The position numbers and the translations under genes are program-made. Under the pieces are notes generated by a model. The model was given only the letters and a program-made list of their open reading frames with translations, made no database searches and was not told where the DNA came from. Shown here in pieces: positions 17,539-25,866 of a DNA stretch of 64,000 bases (its first letter is position 1; each line of letters starts with the position of its first letter). The DNA is from Bacteroidia bacterium (GTDB lineage Bacteria > Bacteroidota > Bacteroidia > Bacteroidales > Azobacteroidaceae). The stretch is taken from contig BNTV01000012.1 of the NCBI GenBank assembly GCA_025996865.1, forward strand, positions 1 through 64,000. The letters run 5' to 3'.

Positions 17539-18339
17539 TCAGCACTTGCTCGCCTTTATTCCGTTGATAATAGCATTGGAAAAACCGTTGGCTTCCAGTT
17601 CGTTCAAGCCTTTGATGGTGATTCCGCCGGGAGTGGTCACTTTGTCGATTTCCGCTTCGGGATTTTCTCCGTTGGCTTTCAGCAATTCAGCGGCGCCCAA
17701 CATCGTTTCGACTACCATATTTTGCGCTTCTTTCGGATAGAAACCCATTTCAACACCGGCTAAGACAGCTGCCCGCACGTAACGGAACAGGTAAGCAATT
17801 CCGCAGGAAGTCAATGCCGTACCCGCTGCTAATTTGCTTTCATCTAATAAAATAGCTGTTCCTAATTCATTAAAAATCCGCAACAGTAAATTTTTTTGCT
17901 CGTCGGAAGCATTTTCGGTAGAAATCAGATTCACGCTTTTTCTGATTGCAATAGCCGTATTCGGAATAACTCTGAAAATCACCGGAATTAAAGCATCATC
18001 CGAATGTTTTTTCAGGAATTTGCTTAGCGCGGCAATATCCACTCCGGCAGCAATGGAAACCAGGATTTGCCTGTCATAATCCATTTTAAATTTGATGCGG
18101 TCGATAATATTATCCACCAACCAAGGCTTGACGGCCAAAAGGATAATATCTGCTTCCGAAACACTGCCGTAACTGTCTAATTCCGTATTCAATTGGGGAA
18201 TATCTTTTTTCAAAGCATTCAAAACATCCTGATTCACATCACTGACGGAAATGTCTTCCGCTTTGAAAATGCTGCTTTTTACCAATCCGCGGATGATGGC
18301 GCCTCCCATATTTCCGCCGCCTATAATTGTAATTTTCAT
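17539..18339 (-). CDS. proC: Pyrroline-5-carboxylate reductase
   Basis: This 267-residue enzyme reduces pyrroline-5-carboxylate to proline with NAD(P)H. The Rossmann motif is at the extreme N-terminus (MKITIIGGGNMGGAIIRGLV). ADIILLAVKPW appears near residue 65, and the C-terminal signature TPGGITIKGLNELEANGF binds substrate. I chose the ATG at 18339 because codons upstream come from a dispersed repeat (18350-18430). It follows argD by 114 bp in the Bacteroides-like order argG-argC-argD-proC. Confidence 0.93.
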   Translation of the reverse strand: MKITIIGGGNMGGAIIRGLVKSSIFKAEDISVSDVNQDVLNALKKDIPQLNTELDSYGSVSEADIILLAVKPWLVDNIIDRIKFKMDYDRQILVSIAAGVDIAALSKFLKKHSDDALIPVIFRVIPNTAIAIRKSVNLISTENASDEQKNLLLRIFNELGTAILLDESKLAAGTALTSCGIAYLFRYVRAAVLAGVEMGFYPKEAQNMVVETMLGAAELLKANGENPEAEIDKVTTPGGITIKGLNELEANGFSNAIINGIKASKC

Positions 18340-18349
18340 TTGTTGTTTT

Positions 18350-18430
18350 CTTTTTAACACGGAGTTTCTCGGAGTTGTTTTCACGGAGTAGCACTGAGTT
18401 TTTATACTCTGTGTTACTCCGTGAAATTTA
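18350..18430. repeat. CACGGAG-type repeat upstream of proC
   Basis: A block with ACACGGAGTTTCTCGGAGTT and TTTCACGGAG starts 17 bases before the proC ATG. It is followed by an inverted copy (ACTCCGTGAAATTTACTCCG). The first 39 or so bases match the sequence at 20810-20850, before argC, with one clear mismatch. Confidence 0.8.
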
Positions 18431-18453
18431 CTCCGTGTCCCTCCATGTTCATT

Positions 18454-19575
18454 TCATAAAACTTTTTTAAATCTACTCAAAAATTCTTTTGCCTCCTCCA
18501 TCGTCACACAAAGCGGCGGCAACAAGCGGAATATGTGTGTTCCGGTCACACCGGTAAATACTTTTTCTTCAAACAACAATCTGTCCCGCATGGCTTTAAT
18601 AGGCTCTGTAAATTCAATACCAATCATCAAACCATGTCCGCGAACTTCCTTAACTTGCGGCAGTTTTTTCAGTTCTCCGATTAAAAAAGCGCCAACCGTA
18701 GCTGCATTTTCCACCAAATTTTCCGTTTTAATCACGTCGGCTACGGCAATAGCAGCTGCACAAGCCAAATGATTTCCTCCAAACGTTGTACCTAATTGTC
18801 CGTGAACCGCTTTAAATTTAGGGGAAATCAACATTCCCGAAACGGGGAATCCGTTGCCCATGCCTTTGGCAATCGTAATAATATCAGGACGAATTCCAGC
18901 ATATTGGTGAGCGAAGAATTTTCCGGAACGGCCATAACCCGACTGTATCTCATCTAAAATCAGGATTGTACCGGTTTCTTCACAGATTTTACTTAATTTT
19001 TGCAGAGAAAACGGGTCGGGAACCTGAATACCTCCAATTCCCTGTATTCCTTCGATAATAACGCTTGAAACATCTTCCTGAAAAAGCGTTTCCTTTACCA
19101 ATCCGAGATTGTCGAACGGAAGGAAAATAACATCTATATTTTCATTGATTGGCGCCTTGTATTTTTTATTATCGGTTGCTTGAACGGCGGCATCGGTTCT
19201 TCCATGAAAAGAGTTACGGAAAGCTACAACTTTTTTCCGCGAATTATGGAAAGAAGCCAGTTTTAGCGCATTTTCATTGGCTTCGGCGCCCGAATTAACC
19301 ATGAAAAGCGAATAATCGGGATAACCCGACAGCTCACCGAGTTTTTCCGCGTACTCATCCTGCAAGGAATTAAGTACGGCATTGGAATAAAATCCGATAC
19401 ATTTCAACTGATTGGTAAGCGCTTCCACATAATACGGATGGGAATGTCCGATGGAAATCACGGCATGACCGCCGTAAAAATCCAAATACGCTACGCCGTC
19501 TTTGTCATAGACTTTACAGCCTTGCGCCCGAACGGGTTCAATCTGCCAACGAGGATATACGTCGAAAAGTTTCAT
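18454..19575 (-). CDS. argD: N-acylornithine aminotransferase (ArgD-like, PLP class III)
   Basis: This 373-residue enzyme has the fold-type I class III motifs: FYGGHAVISIGHSHPY near the N-terminus, NSGAEANENALKLA, the LILDEIQSGYGRSGKFFAHQ block, and the PLP lysine in TIAKGMGNGFPVSG. It should move the amino group onto N-acylglutamate semialdehyde in arginine synthesis. In Bacteroides the acyl group is succinyl rather than acetyl, so N-succinyl intermediates are likely; that is family knowledge and not visible here. A zeta-toxin remnant separates it from argC. Confidence 0.9.
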   Translation of the reverse strand: MKLFDVYPRWQIEPVRAQGCKVYDKDGVAYLDFYGGHAVISIGHSHPYYVEALTNQLKCIGFYSNAVLNSLQDEYAEKLGELSGYPDYSLFMVNSGAEANENALKLASFHNSRKKVVAFRNSFHGRTDAAVQATDNKKYKAPINENIDVIFLPFDNLGLVKETLFQEDVSSVIIEGIQGIGGIQVPDPFSLQKLSKICEETGTILILDEIQSGYGRSGKFFAHQYAGIRPDIITIAKGMGNGFPVSGMLISPKFKAVHGQLGTTFGGNHLACAAAIAVADVIKTENLVENAATVGAFLIGELKKLPQVKEVRGHGLMIGIEFTEPIKAMRDRLLFEEKVFTGVTGTHIFRLLPPLCVTMEEAKEFLSRFKKVL

Positions 19576-19593
19576 TTGTCTAAATAATTTTTA

Positions 19594-19792
19594 TTATAGT
19601 TTTATTTTTACAATTTGGTCGTTTTGAAGAATGATAAGTTCTTCATTATTGCGTTTTTTGGATACAAGCTTATGAATACCTCCTGAATTATCAAAAATTA
19701 ATACATTATCAGAAATTGGGATATAAATATCAAATAGATTCATAATTCCCGCAAGATATCGTCTTTCAATCACATCAGTTTCTATATTATGT
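19594..19792 (-). pseudogene. 3' fragment of a zeta-toxin-like ATPase
   Basis: On the minus strand an open stretch encodes ETDVIERRYLAGIMNLFDIY, then IPISDNVLIFDNSGG, and ends at a TAA at 19594. Its C-terminus contains VKIKL. V-I-x-R-R-Y-x-x-G-I-x-N-L followed by a D-N-S strand is the C-terminal signature of the zeta-toxin-like kinases common in Bacteroidota. An in-frame stop (TAA) lies just upstream and no Walker A region remains, so this is a truncated relic about 60 codons long wedged between argC and argD. Confidence 0.75.
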
Positions 19793-19832
19793 ATAAATTT
19801 TTACCCACACGACAAAGTTACAAAAAAATATT

Positions 19833-20801
19833 TCAAAATGCACTTGCTTTAAGATTTAATCCCGTTTTTTCATCTAAACCAAACATCAGGTTAAAATTTT
19901 GTACCGCCTGTCCTGATGCGCCTTTCAATAGATTGTCAATCACGGAAGTAATCAATAATTTATTGCCGTGCTTTTCAACATGCAAAATACATTTGTTGGT
20001 ATTTACCACTTGTTTCAAATCCGGATTTTTGTCGGAAACGAAGGTAAATGCGGCATCACGATAAAAATCTTGATAGTGTTTTACGGCTTCCTCAGCAGTC
20101 AAATCCGATTCTGTATAAGCTGTTGCAAATATTCCACGTGGAAAATCGCCACGTACCGGAATGAAATTGATTTGTGATTCGGGACAATCCAATGATTCGC
20201 AAATTTCTTTCAAATGTTGATGCGAGAATACTTTGTAAGTGGAAATATTATTGTCGCGCCACGAAAAATGAGTGGTTGCAGCCGGTTTTACGCCTGCGCC
20301 GGTCGAGCCGGTAATTGCGTGTACGTGTACTTCGGTTTGCAACAATCCTTTGGCAGCCAAAGGTAGTAGCGCCAACTGAATAGCTGTTGCAAAACAACCC
20401 GGATTGGCAATATGTGTCGCTTGTTGAATTTTCGCTTTATTCAGTTCCGGCAAGCCATAAACAAAATCTCCGGCTGTTTCTTTGTGACGGTAATCGGTTG
20501 ATAAGTCAATGATTTTTACATTTTCCGGAATGGAATGTATTTCCAGAAACTTGCGGCTGTCGCCGTGAGCAGAGCAGAGGAAAAGGGCATCAATTACCCC
20601 CCAACCCCCTGAAGGGGGAGTAAGGTCGGTGAATGTCAAATCTGTTTCGCCGATTAATCCTTCGTGAACGTTTGAAACTTTGTTGCCGGCATTGCTTGTG
20701 CTATGGACAAAGCTGATTTCTACATTCGGATGATTAATCAACAGACGAAGTAATTCGCCTGCCGTGTAGCCTGCGCCGCCGATAATTCCTGTTTTTATCA
20801 T
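19833..20801 (-). CDS. argC: N-acyl-gamma-glutamyl-phosphate reductase
   Basis: This 323-residue enzyme carries out the NADPH-dependent reduction of N-acylglutamyl phosphate. The Rossmann motif is GIIGGAGYTAGELLRLL at the N-terminus, the active-site cysteine lies in IANPGCFATAIQLALLPL near residue 145, and HFSWRDNNISTYKVFSHQH is also typical. The start is at 20801; upstream codons derive from the repeat at 20810. A palindromic repeat at 20597-20625 is in frame and adds the peptide LTPPSGGWGV between the expected TFTDL and DALFLCS strands (about residue 62-72). The insertion lies on a surface loop of the nucleotide-binding domain, so the enzyme may still work. Confidence 0.93.
   Translation of the reverse strand: MIKTGIIGGAGYTAGELLRLLINHPNVEISFVHSTSNAGNKVSNVHEGLIGETDLTFTDLTPPSGGWGVIDALFLCSAHGDSRKFLEIHSIPENVKIIDLSTDYRHKETAGDFVYGLPELNKAKIQQATHIANPGCFATAIQLALLPLAAKGLLQTEVHVHAITGSTGAGVKPAATTHFSWRDNNISTYKVFSHQHLKEICESLDCPESQINFIPVRGDFPRGIFATAYTESDLTAEEAVKHYQDFYRDAAFTFVSDKNPDLKQVVNTNKCILHVEKHGNKLLITSVIDNLLKGASGQAVQNFNLMFGLDEKTGLNLKASAF
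20597..20625. repeat. CCCCCTGAAGGGGG palindromic repeat, in frame in argC
   Basis: CCCCAACCCCCTGAAGGGGG forms a hairpin; the translated product on the minus strand is TPPSGGWGV. It is a short relative of the element in Mfd (48826) and at the birA/rSAM junction (39811). Confidence 0.8.
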
Positions 20802-20809
20802 GCTATTCT

Positions 20810-20850
20810 TTTTTTTAACACGGAGTTTCTCGGAGTTGATTTCACGGAGG
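20810..20850. repeat. CACGGAG-type repeat upstream of argC
   Basis: Nearly identical to 18350-18388 and at the same distance, 16 bases, from the argC ATG. It is dispersed or a shared leader; see the findings. Confidence 0.8.
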
Positions 20851-21032
20851 AACACGGAGTTTTTAAAGTTCCTTTTCCAAGTGAATTCCTTGAAACTTTT
20901 GTTATTTTTACATTATAAATCTTTTTATTCCATTTTTTAATGACGTCACATTAAAATTCATTAAATAACCTATTGGTAAACCGGATAAATTCAAGTAAGT
21001 GAGTAATTGTTTTCAACTTCCTTGTTAAAAAT

Positions 21033-22238
21033 TTACAACTCCTCTCCGTTCTTTTTCTTCACATTAAAATAAATCTTAGTCGGAATCGCAGTGATTTTCG
21101 TAAAGCCTTTGGCATCGTCCGAAGTCCAGGCTTTGTTGATTTCACCGTATTCGCCGAAATCGGTTTTCATCAGGTCGTAGTCGCTTTCTATGCCGACCAA
21201 GGTAAAATGATGCGGTTGCAAACGAATGATAACCGTCCCTGTTACATGGCTTTGCGAATTTTGCAAGAAAGCTTCCATGTCACGCATGACCGGTTCGAGA
21301 TACTGCGCCTCATGCAGGAACATTCCGTACCAAGTGCCGATTTGGTCTTTCCAATACTGTTGCCATTTGCTTAAAGTGTGCTTTTCCAACATTTTATGGC
21401 CGTTGATAATCAACAGAGGCGCCGCCGCTTCAAATCCAACACGTCCTTTGATGCCGATAATCGTATCACCGATGTGCATATCCCGCCCGATGGCATAGCG
21501 CGAACCGATGCGTTCAATTTCCTGAATGGCTTTTACTTTGTCGCTGTAAGGTTTTTCGTTCACCGCCGAAATTTCTCCTTTTTCAAAGCTGATTTTCAGG
21601 ATTTCTTCGCCGGTTTCCTGCAATTGCGAAGGATACGCTCCTTCCGGTAAAGTCTGGTCGGATTGTAAAGTTTCTTTTCCTCCGATGCTGGTTCCCCAAA
21701 GGCCTTTGTTGATGGAATAAGTCATCTTCGTGAAATCGGCTTCATAACCATGTTCTTTGAGGTAATTGATTTCATATTCGCGGGTAAGCAACAAGTCGCG
21801 GGTAGGCGTGATAATTCCGATTTCGGGAGCTATCACGTCGAAAGTGAGGTCGAAACGTACCTGGTCGTTTCCGGCTCCGGTGCTTCCGTGCGCTACATAA
21901 TCGGCTCCGATTTCCTTGGCGTAATTGATAATTGCCAATGCCTGAAAGATGCGTTCCGAACTTACGGAAATCGGATATGTTCCGTTACGCAGCACGTTCC
22001 CGAAAATCATGTATTTGATGCTTTTTTCGTAATATTCTTGCGTAATGTCCAGATTGACATGTTTTTTTGCACCTAATTTGTAGGCGCGTTCTTCGATTTT
22101 CGTCAAATCTTCCTCGCTAAAACCGCCGGTATTTGCCAATGCGGTGTAAACTTCGTACCCTTTTTCCTGCGACAGATACATCGCGCAAAACGATGTGTCC
22201 AAGCCGCCGCTGAATGCTAAAACTACCTTTTTTTTCAT
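21033..22238 (-). CDS. argG: Argininosuccinate synthase
   Basis: This 401-residue enzyme joins citrulline and aspartate using ATP. The N-terminal P-loop is KVVLAFSGGLDTSFCAMYL, and AHGSTGAGNDQVRFDLTF holds the citrulline- and aspartate-binding residues. Length and motifs agree with the type found in Bacteroidota. It starts the block argG-argC-argD-proC and lies 100 bp downstream of the GNAT gene; that gap holds only repeats. No ArgR gene is adjacent upstream, unlike in some Bacteroides. Confidence 0.95.
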   Translation of the reverse strand: MKKKVVLAFSGGLDTSFCAMYLSQEKGYEVYTALANTGGFSEEDLTKIEERAYKLGAKKHVNLDITQEYYEKSIKYMIFGNVLRNGTYPISVSSERIFQALAIINYAKEIGADYVAHGSTGAGNDQVRFDLTFDVIAPEIGIITPTRDLLLTREYEINYLKEHGYEADFTKMTYSINKGLWGTSIGGKETLQSDQTLPEGAYPSQLQETGEEILKISFEKGEISAVNEKPYSDKVKAIQEIERIGSRYAIGRDMHIGDTIIGIKGRVGFEAAAPLLIINGHKMLEKHTLSKWQQYWKDQIGTWYGMFLHEAQYLEPVMRDMEAFLQNSQSHVTGTVIIRLQPHHFTLVGIESDYDLMKTDFGEYGEINKAWTSDDAKGFTKITAIPTKIYFNVKKKNGEEL

Positions 22239-22273
22239 ACGTAAAATAATTTGTTTTTCGTGTTCGTATCATG

Positions 22274-22325
22274 TCCGCGGGCTGACACCCACGGCTATAA
22301 ATGCGTTAGCGCTATGCGCTATTCC
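22274..22325. repeat. GC-rich palindromic intergenic repeat (REP-like)
   Basis: CCGCGGGCTGACACCCACGG is an imperfect palindrome, followed by GCGTTAGCGCTATGCGC. It fills the gap between the GNAT gene and argG. The 'GGGCT...CCCACGGCTATAAATG' pattern resembles REP-like repeats I remember from other Bacteroidota. Confidence 0.65.
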
Positions 22326-22330
22326 GTTTT

Positions 22331-22358
22331 TTTACCTTTTACCCTTCTCCTTTTGCCT
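22331..22358. repeat. Heptamer array (TTTACCY/TTTGCCT), end of the GNAT gene
   Basis: Four 7-mers in succession (TTTACCT, TTTACCC, TTCTCCT, TTTGCCT). The GNAT stop codon (22339-22341) and its last residues AKGEG lie inside the array. Confidence 0.75.
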
Positions 22359-22896
22359 GTTTCGCCGGGTCGTAGAGCAGAGCGGTACAAATGCAATATT
22401 TGCGACCCGTGCGTTGGAGAATGTCATAATTTACGCAGCCCCGGCAACCGCGCCAAAAAGCGTCGTCATCGGTCAAATCGGCGAATGTGACCGGGACATA
22501 GCCCAATTCGGTATTCATTTTCATCACAGCGCTTCCGGACGTCAAGCTGAATAGTTTGGCTTCGGGCCACAGCTGACGTGACAATTGAAAAGCCCTGATT
22601 TTGATTCGTTTGGCCAATCCCTGACCCCGAAATTTGTCAACTACAATCAAACCAGAGGTGGCCACAAATTGTTTGTTTCCCCACGATTCTATATAGGTAA
22701 ATCCGGCAAACTCGTCGCCTGCTAAGGCGATGATTGATTTTCCTTCACGCATTTTCTGTTCTACGTATTCGGGCGAACGTTTGGCAATTCCCGTACCGCG
22801 TACTTCCGCCGCAGCTTCGATTGTTTCTAAAATGACAGGGACATATTTAATATGTTCCTCATTAGCAATTACAGTTTCTATTTGATTATCAGTCAT
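22339..22896 (-). CDS. GNAT family N-acyltransferase, arginine pathway (likely N-acylglutamate synthase)
   Basis: This 185-residue protein has the GNAT acyl-CoA-binding motif (VDKFRGQGLAKRIKIRAF, with R-x-x-G-x-G/A near residue 92). A Cys-rich tail (FWRGCRGCVNYDILQ..GRKYCICT) follows. It stands in front of argG, as in Bacteroides thetaiotaomicron, where I recall the homolog being assigned as an N-succinylglutamate synthase that replaces argA. The first step of arginine synthesis is therefore the likely role here; the acyl donor cannot be read from sequence. The C-terminus AKGEG is made by a heptamer repeat array. Confidence 0.75.
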   Translation of the reverse strand: MTDNQIETVIANEEHIKYVPVILETIEAAAEVRGTGIAKRSPEYVEQKMREGKSIIALAGDEFAGFTYIESWGNKQFVATSGLIVVDKFRGQGLAKRIKIRAFQLSRQLWPEAKLFSLTSGSAVMKMNTELGYVPVTFADLTDDDAFWRGCRGCVNYDILQRTGRKYCICTALLYDPAKQAKGEG

Positions 22897-23113
22897 TTTT
22901 CAATTCTATAACAAATCTTGAATCCCACCTATCAAAACAAATAAGTTTGCAAAATTATACAATTATTTAATAGGTTACATAAATTTATGCGTTTTTTTTG
23001 ATTTGAGGCTTTAATATGGCTATCTCAAGCACAGCACGACAGAGGCATTGAAGTCACTCTGATAATGAGGATAATATTTTTTATCCGTCTGTGGGTAATA
23101 TAAAAATTTCACG

Positions 23114-23121
23114 TAACTTTG
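23114..23121 (+). promoter_or_regulatory. -7 promoter box TAACTTTG for the M48 gene
   Basis: TAACTTTG lies 28 bp before the ATG at 23149 and overlaps the alternative in-frame codon at 23119, which it argues against. Confidence 0.55.
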
Positions 23122-23148
23122 CAGTTTGAATTTAAAATTGAATTATTT

Positions 23149-24042
23149 ATGAAAAGGATTGCATTATTTTTGTTAATTGTCAGCGCTCTTTTTGCTTGCA
23201 GCAGTGTTCCGATTACAGGACGCAAGCAATTAAATCTGGTCTCCGACGGCGAGGTTTTATCATTAAGTTTACAGGAATATTCAGATTACATCAAAACGGC
23301 CAAAAAATCAACGGATAAAAACGCAACGGCTTTGGTGGTAAAGGTCGGTCAAAACATTGCAAAGGCGGTAGAATTGTACTACAAATCTATTGGTGGAGAA
23401 GAACTTCTAAAAGATTATGCTTGGGAATTCAACCTGGTTGATGACCCACAAGTAAATGCTTTCTGTATGCCCGGAGGAAAAATCGTCGTTTATACGGGCA
23501 TTCTGCCGGTTACACAGGATGAAACCGGATTGGCAGTCGTTTTGGGACACGAGGTTGCTCACGCGGTAGCCAAACATGCCAACGAACGAATGTCGCAACA
23601 GGTAGCTGCACAATACGGTTCTCAAGCCGTGAGCATATTGACGGGTAAAGCTTCCGAAAGTATGAAAACCATTGCGCAACAGGTTTACGGTTTGGGCGCA
23701 CAGTATGGCGTGTTGCTGCCTTTCAACCGTACACAGGAATCGGAAGCCGATCATTTGGGATTAATATTCATGGCCATAGCCGGTTACAATCCGCAAGCGG
23801 CTGTACCGTTCTGGCAAAGGATGTCGCAAAACGGACAATCTGTTCCCGAATTTATGAGCACGCACCCTTCGGATGCTACGCGAGTTGCGAATATCCAGAA
23901 AGAATTGCCCGAAGCGATGGAAGTTTACAAAAGCGTTTGGGGTAAATATCCGGCAGGTTATACACCCGCTCCCGGCACGATTCCGGCTTCCGGAAGTTCA
24001 ACGGGAACAACGCCCAAGACGTCAAATCAGTGGCGTTTTTGA
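23149..24042 (+). CDS. M48 family metalloprotease, lipoprotein
   Basis: This 297-residue protein has a lipoprotein signal (LLIVSALFACSS; Cys about residue 17) and then VPITGRKQLNLVSD, the hallmark of the BepA/LoiP-like M48 group. The zinc site is HEVAHAVAKH (about residue 134) and the third ligand lies in the ESEADHLGL motif. Such periplasmic proteases degrade misfolded outer-membrane proteins. The C-terminus is a Gly/Ser/Thr/Pro-rich tail. It is tail-to-tail with the MutS-like gene, 12 bases apart. Confidence 0.92.
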   Translation: MKRIALFLLIVSALFACSSVPITGRKQLNLVSDGEVLSLSLQEYSDYIKTAKKSTDKNATALVVKVGQNIAKAVELYYKSIGGEELLKDYAWEFNLVDDPQVNAFCMPGGKIVVYTGILPVTQDETGLAVVLGHEVAHAVAKHANERMSQQVAAQYGSQAVSILTGKASESMKTIAQQVYGLGAQYGVLLPFNRTQESEADHLGLIFMAIAGYNPQAAVPFWQRMSQNGQSVPEFMSTHPSDATRVANIQKELPEAMEVYKSVWGKYPAGYTPAPGTIPASGSSTGTTPKTSNQWRF

Positions 24043-24054
24043 GAGAAAGTTTTC

Positions 24055-25866
24055 TCAAACGGTGATGCCCATTTTCTGCATCAGAAAAGTAGCATTCATG
24101 TTTTGAGCGATTCCGTTTCGTAAACGATAAGAAAAAGTGAGTTCGTCGTTTTTTATATCGGCTTCAAAACAGTAATTCCGGATATTTTCAGGAAATTCTT
24201 TTTCCAAACTGCCCAAAAGCAGGTCGTGCGTGGCAATAATTCCGCAAGATTGAAGCCGGATAAACTGTTGAACCAGCGCCAATGAGCCTTTTTGCTTATC
24301 GACCGAATTGGTACCTTTCAGGATTTCGTCGAGGATAATAAATAATTTTTCGCCGGATTGCAAGCGGTCAATCATCATTTTCAGTCGCTTCAATTCGGCG
24401 AAAAAATAAGATTCGTTATCGTTCAAGGAATCGGAAGTTCGCAAACTGGTAAGCAAAATCGCCGGGTACAAACACAAAGAATCCGCCCAAACCGGTGCGC
24501 CCATGCAAGCGAGAACATAATTAACACCGATTGTACGCAAATACGTGCTTTTTCCTGCCATATTGGCTCCTGTAACAATCAGAAAATAAGGACTTTTTTC
24601 GATGCCGATATCATTCCTGACGCAAGTTTCACGATTCATCAACGGATGTCCCAGATTTTTTCCTTTCATTTCGAAATAATTGTCGGTCAGTTCCGGGAAA
24701 ATGTAATCGGGATGATTAAAGGCAAATTTGCTTAACGAGCAAAATGCATCCCATTCTCCCAAGGCTTTTATCCAAATTTCCGTCTGTTTGCCGTAAGTAT
24801 TTTTCCATTCGTCGATAGCGATGGCTTTGCTGATGTCCCATAACAGCAAAGGATTCAAAAACAGATGCACCATTAAATTGGAACGTTGTTCCAATTCGGC
24901 GGATAATTGTGCCAAACGTCTGATACAAGCGGAAGCTTTCTCGCCTTGCTTCATAAAACGAGATTGAAATTCCCGAAGCAATTCGGATTTGAAACTGCTT
25001 TTTTCGATAATTTCGATTAATTCGGAATAGGTATTGAAAATTTCCACTTTTTTCCCAATCCACCGTTGAAGGTCAGTTATTTTTTTAGCCTGGCTTTCAC
25101 TAACACCAAGCATTATAAGGTAAAAAACAATGAATCCGGACAAAGAAATCATTCCTGTTATTGCCAAACCGATACCTGTCAGCCAAAGTAAAAGAAACAG
25201 ATAACGCAGGATTTTCCAAAGATTTTTTGAACGGATAGCAGACGGCTCTGCAATAAAAGACGCTATTTCCTTCAAATCGGAATCTTTGCTTAAACAAGAT
25301 AATCCGGTTACTTGAAAATGATGGATGAAATCGGAATTTTGGCTCATTTCCGCAATGCTTTCCTGCATGGATTTTATTTTTTTCGTCGATTGAAAAGGAT
25401 TTTCAAAACGGTTGATGAGGACTTGTTTGCCGTAAGCCGTACAAGTTCGATTAAGGGATTGGAACAAGGAATGGTTTCCGAAAATATCCAAATCCAAGCT
25501 GAACGAATGAGTCGGATTGACTTTTTCGGGAGCGCCGTCGAAAGCGCTGAAATTATAATCCAAGGCTTTGAGTTCGTTTTCATCGCAAGTGGCAGAGATT
25601 TCCAAATAGGCTTTTCTTTTTTGCAATTTATTGTATATCAGTAAAAATCCCAAAAAGACAACCAAGCCTAAGCCCACAATAAGGCCTATCGTTGCCGTTC
25701 CTTGTGTTCGGACAAAATAAGCAAGCGCTATCGTAGAAATTACAATTAGCAACCGAATGGTTCCCAATAAATAGATGCGTTTTTTGAGGTCGCTTAATGT
25801 TTGTTGAGTGTTATCAAGTCGTGAACGGTAGTAATCCTTGACTTGAGCGTATTTGTTCTCTTTCAT
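24055..25866 (-). CDS. Membrane-anchored MutS-like ATPase
   Basis: This 603-residue protein has a MutS domain V at the C-terminus: Walker A TGANMAGKSTYLRTIGVNYV (about residue 425), Walker B LFIILDEILKGTNSVDK, and the LQSCGIIATHD switch. The N-terminal part lacks the mismatch-recognition domain. It has instead two hydrophobic segments at about residues 32-75 and two more around 215-255, which suggests a membrane-bound form. This type occurs in many Bacteroidota and its job is unknown; mismatch repair is doubtful. Its ATG overlaps the hipA stop by four bases (ATGA), so the genes are translationally coupled. Confidence 0.85.
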   Translation of the reverse strand: MKENKYAQVKDYYRSRLDNTQQTLSDLKKRIYLLGTIRLLIVISTIALAYFVRTQGTATIGLIVGLGLVVFLGFLLIYNKLQKRKAYLEISATCDENELKALDYNFSAFDGAPEKVNPTHSFSLDLDIFGNHSLFQSLNRTCTAYGKQVLINRFENPFQSTKKIKSMQESIAEMSQNSDFIHHFQVTGLSCLSKDSDLKEIASFIAEPSAIRSKNLWKILRYLFLLLWLTGIGLAITGMISLSGFIVFYLIMLGVSESQAKKITDLQRWIGKKVEIFNTYSELIEIIEKSSFKSELLREFQSRFMKQGEKASACIRRLAQLSAELEQRSNLMVHLFLNPLLLWDISKAIAIDEWKNTYGKQTEIWIKALGEWDAFCSLSKFAFNHPDYIFPELTDNYFEMKGKNLGHPLMNRETCVRNDIGIEKSPYFLIVTGANMAGKSTYLRTIGVNYVLACMGAPVWADSLCLYPAILLTSLRTSDSLNDNESYFFAELKRLKMMIDRLQSGEKLFIILDEILKGTNSVDKQKGSLALVQQFIRLQSCGIIATHDLLLGSLEKEFPENIRNYCFEADIKNDELTFSYRLRNGIAQNMNATFLMQKMGITV

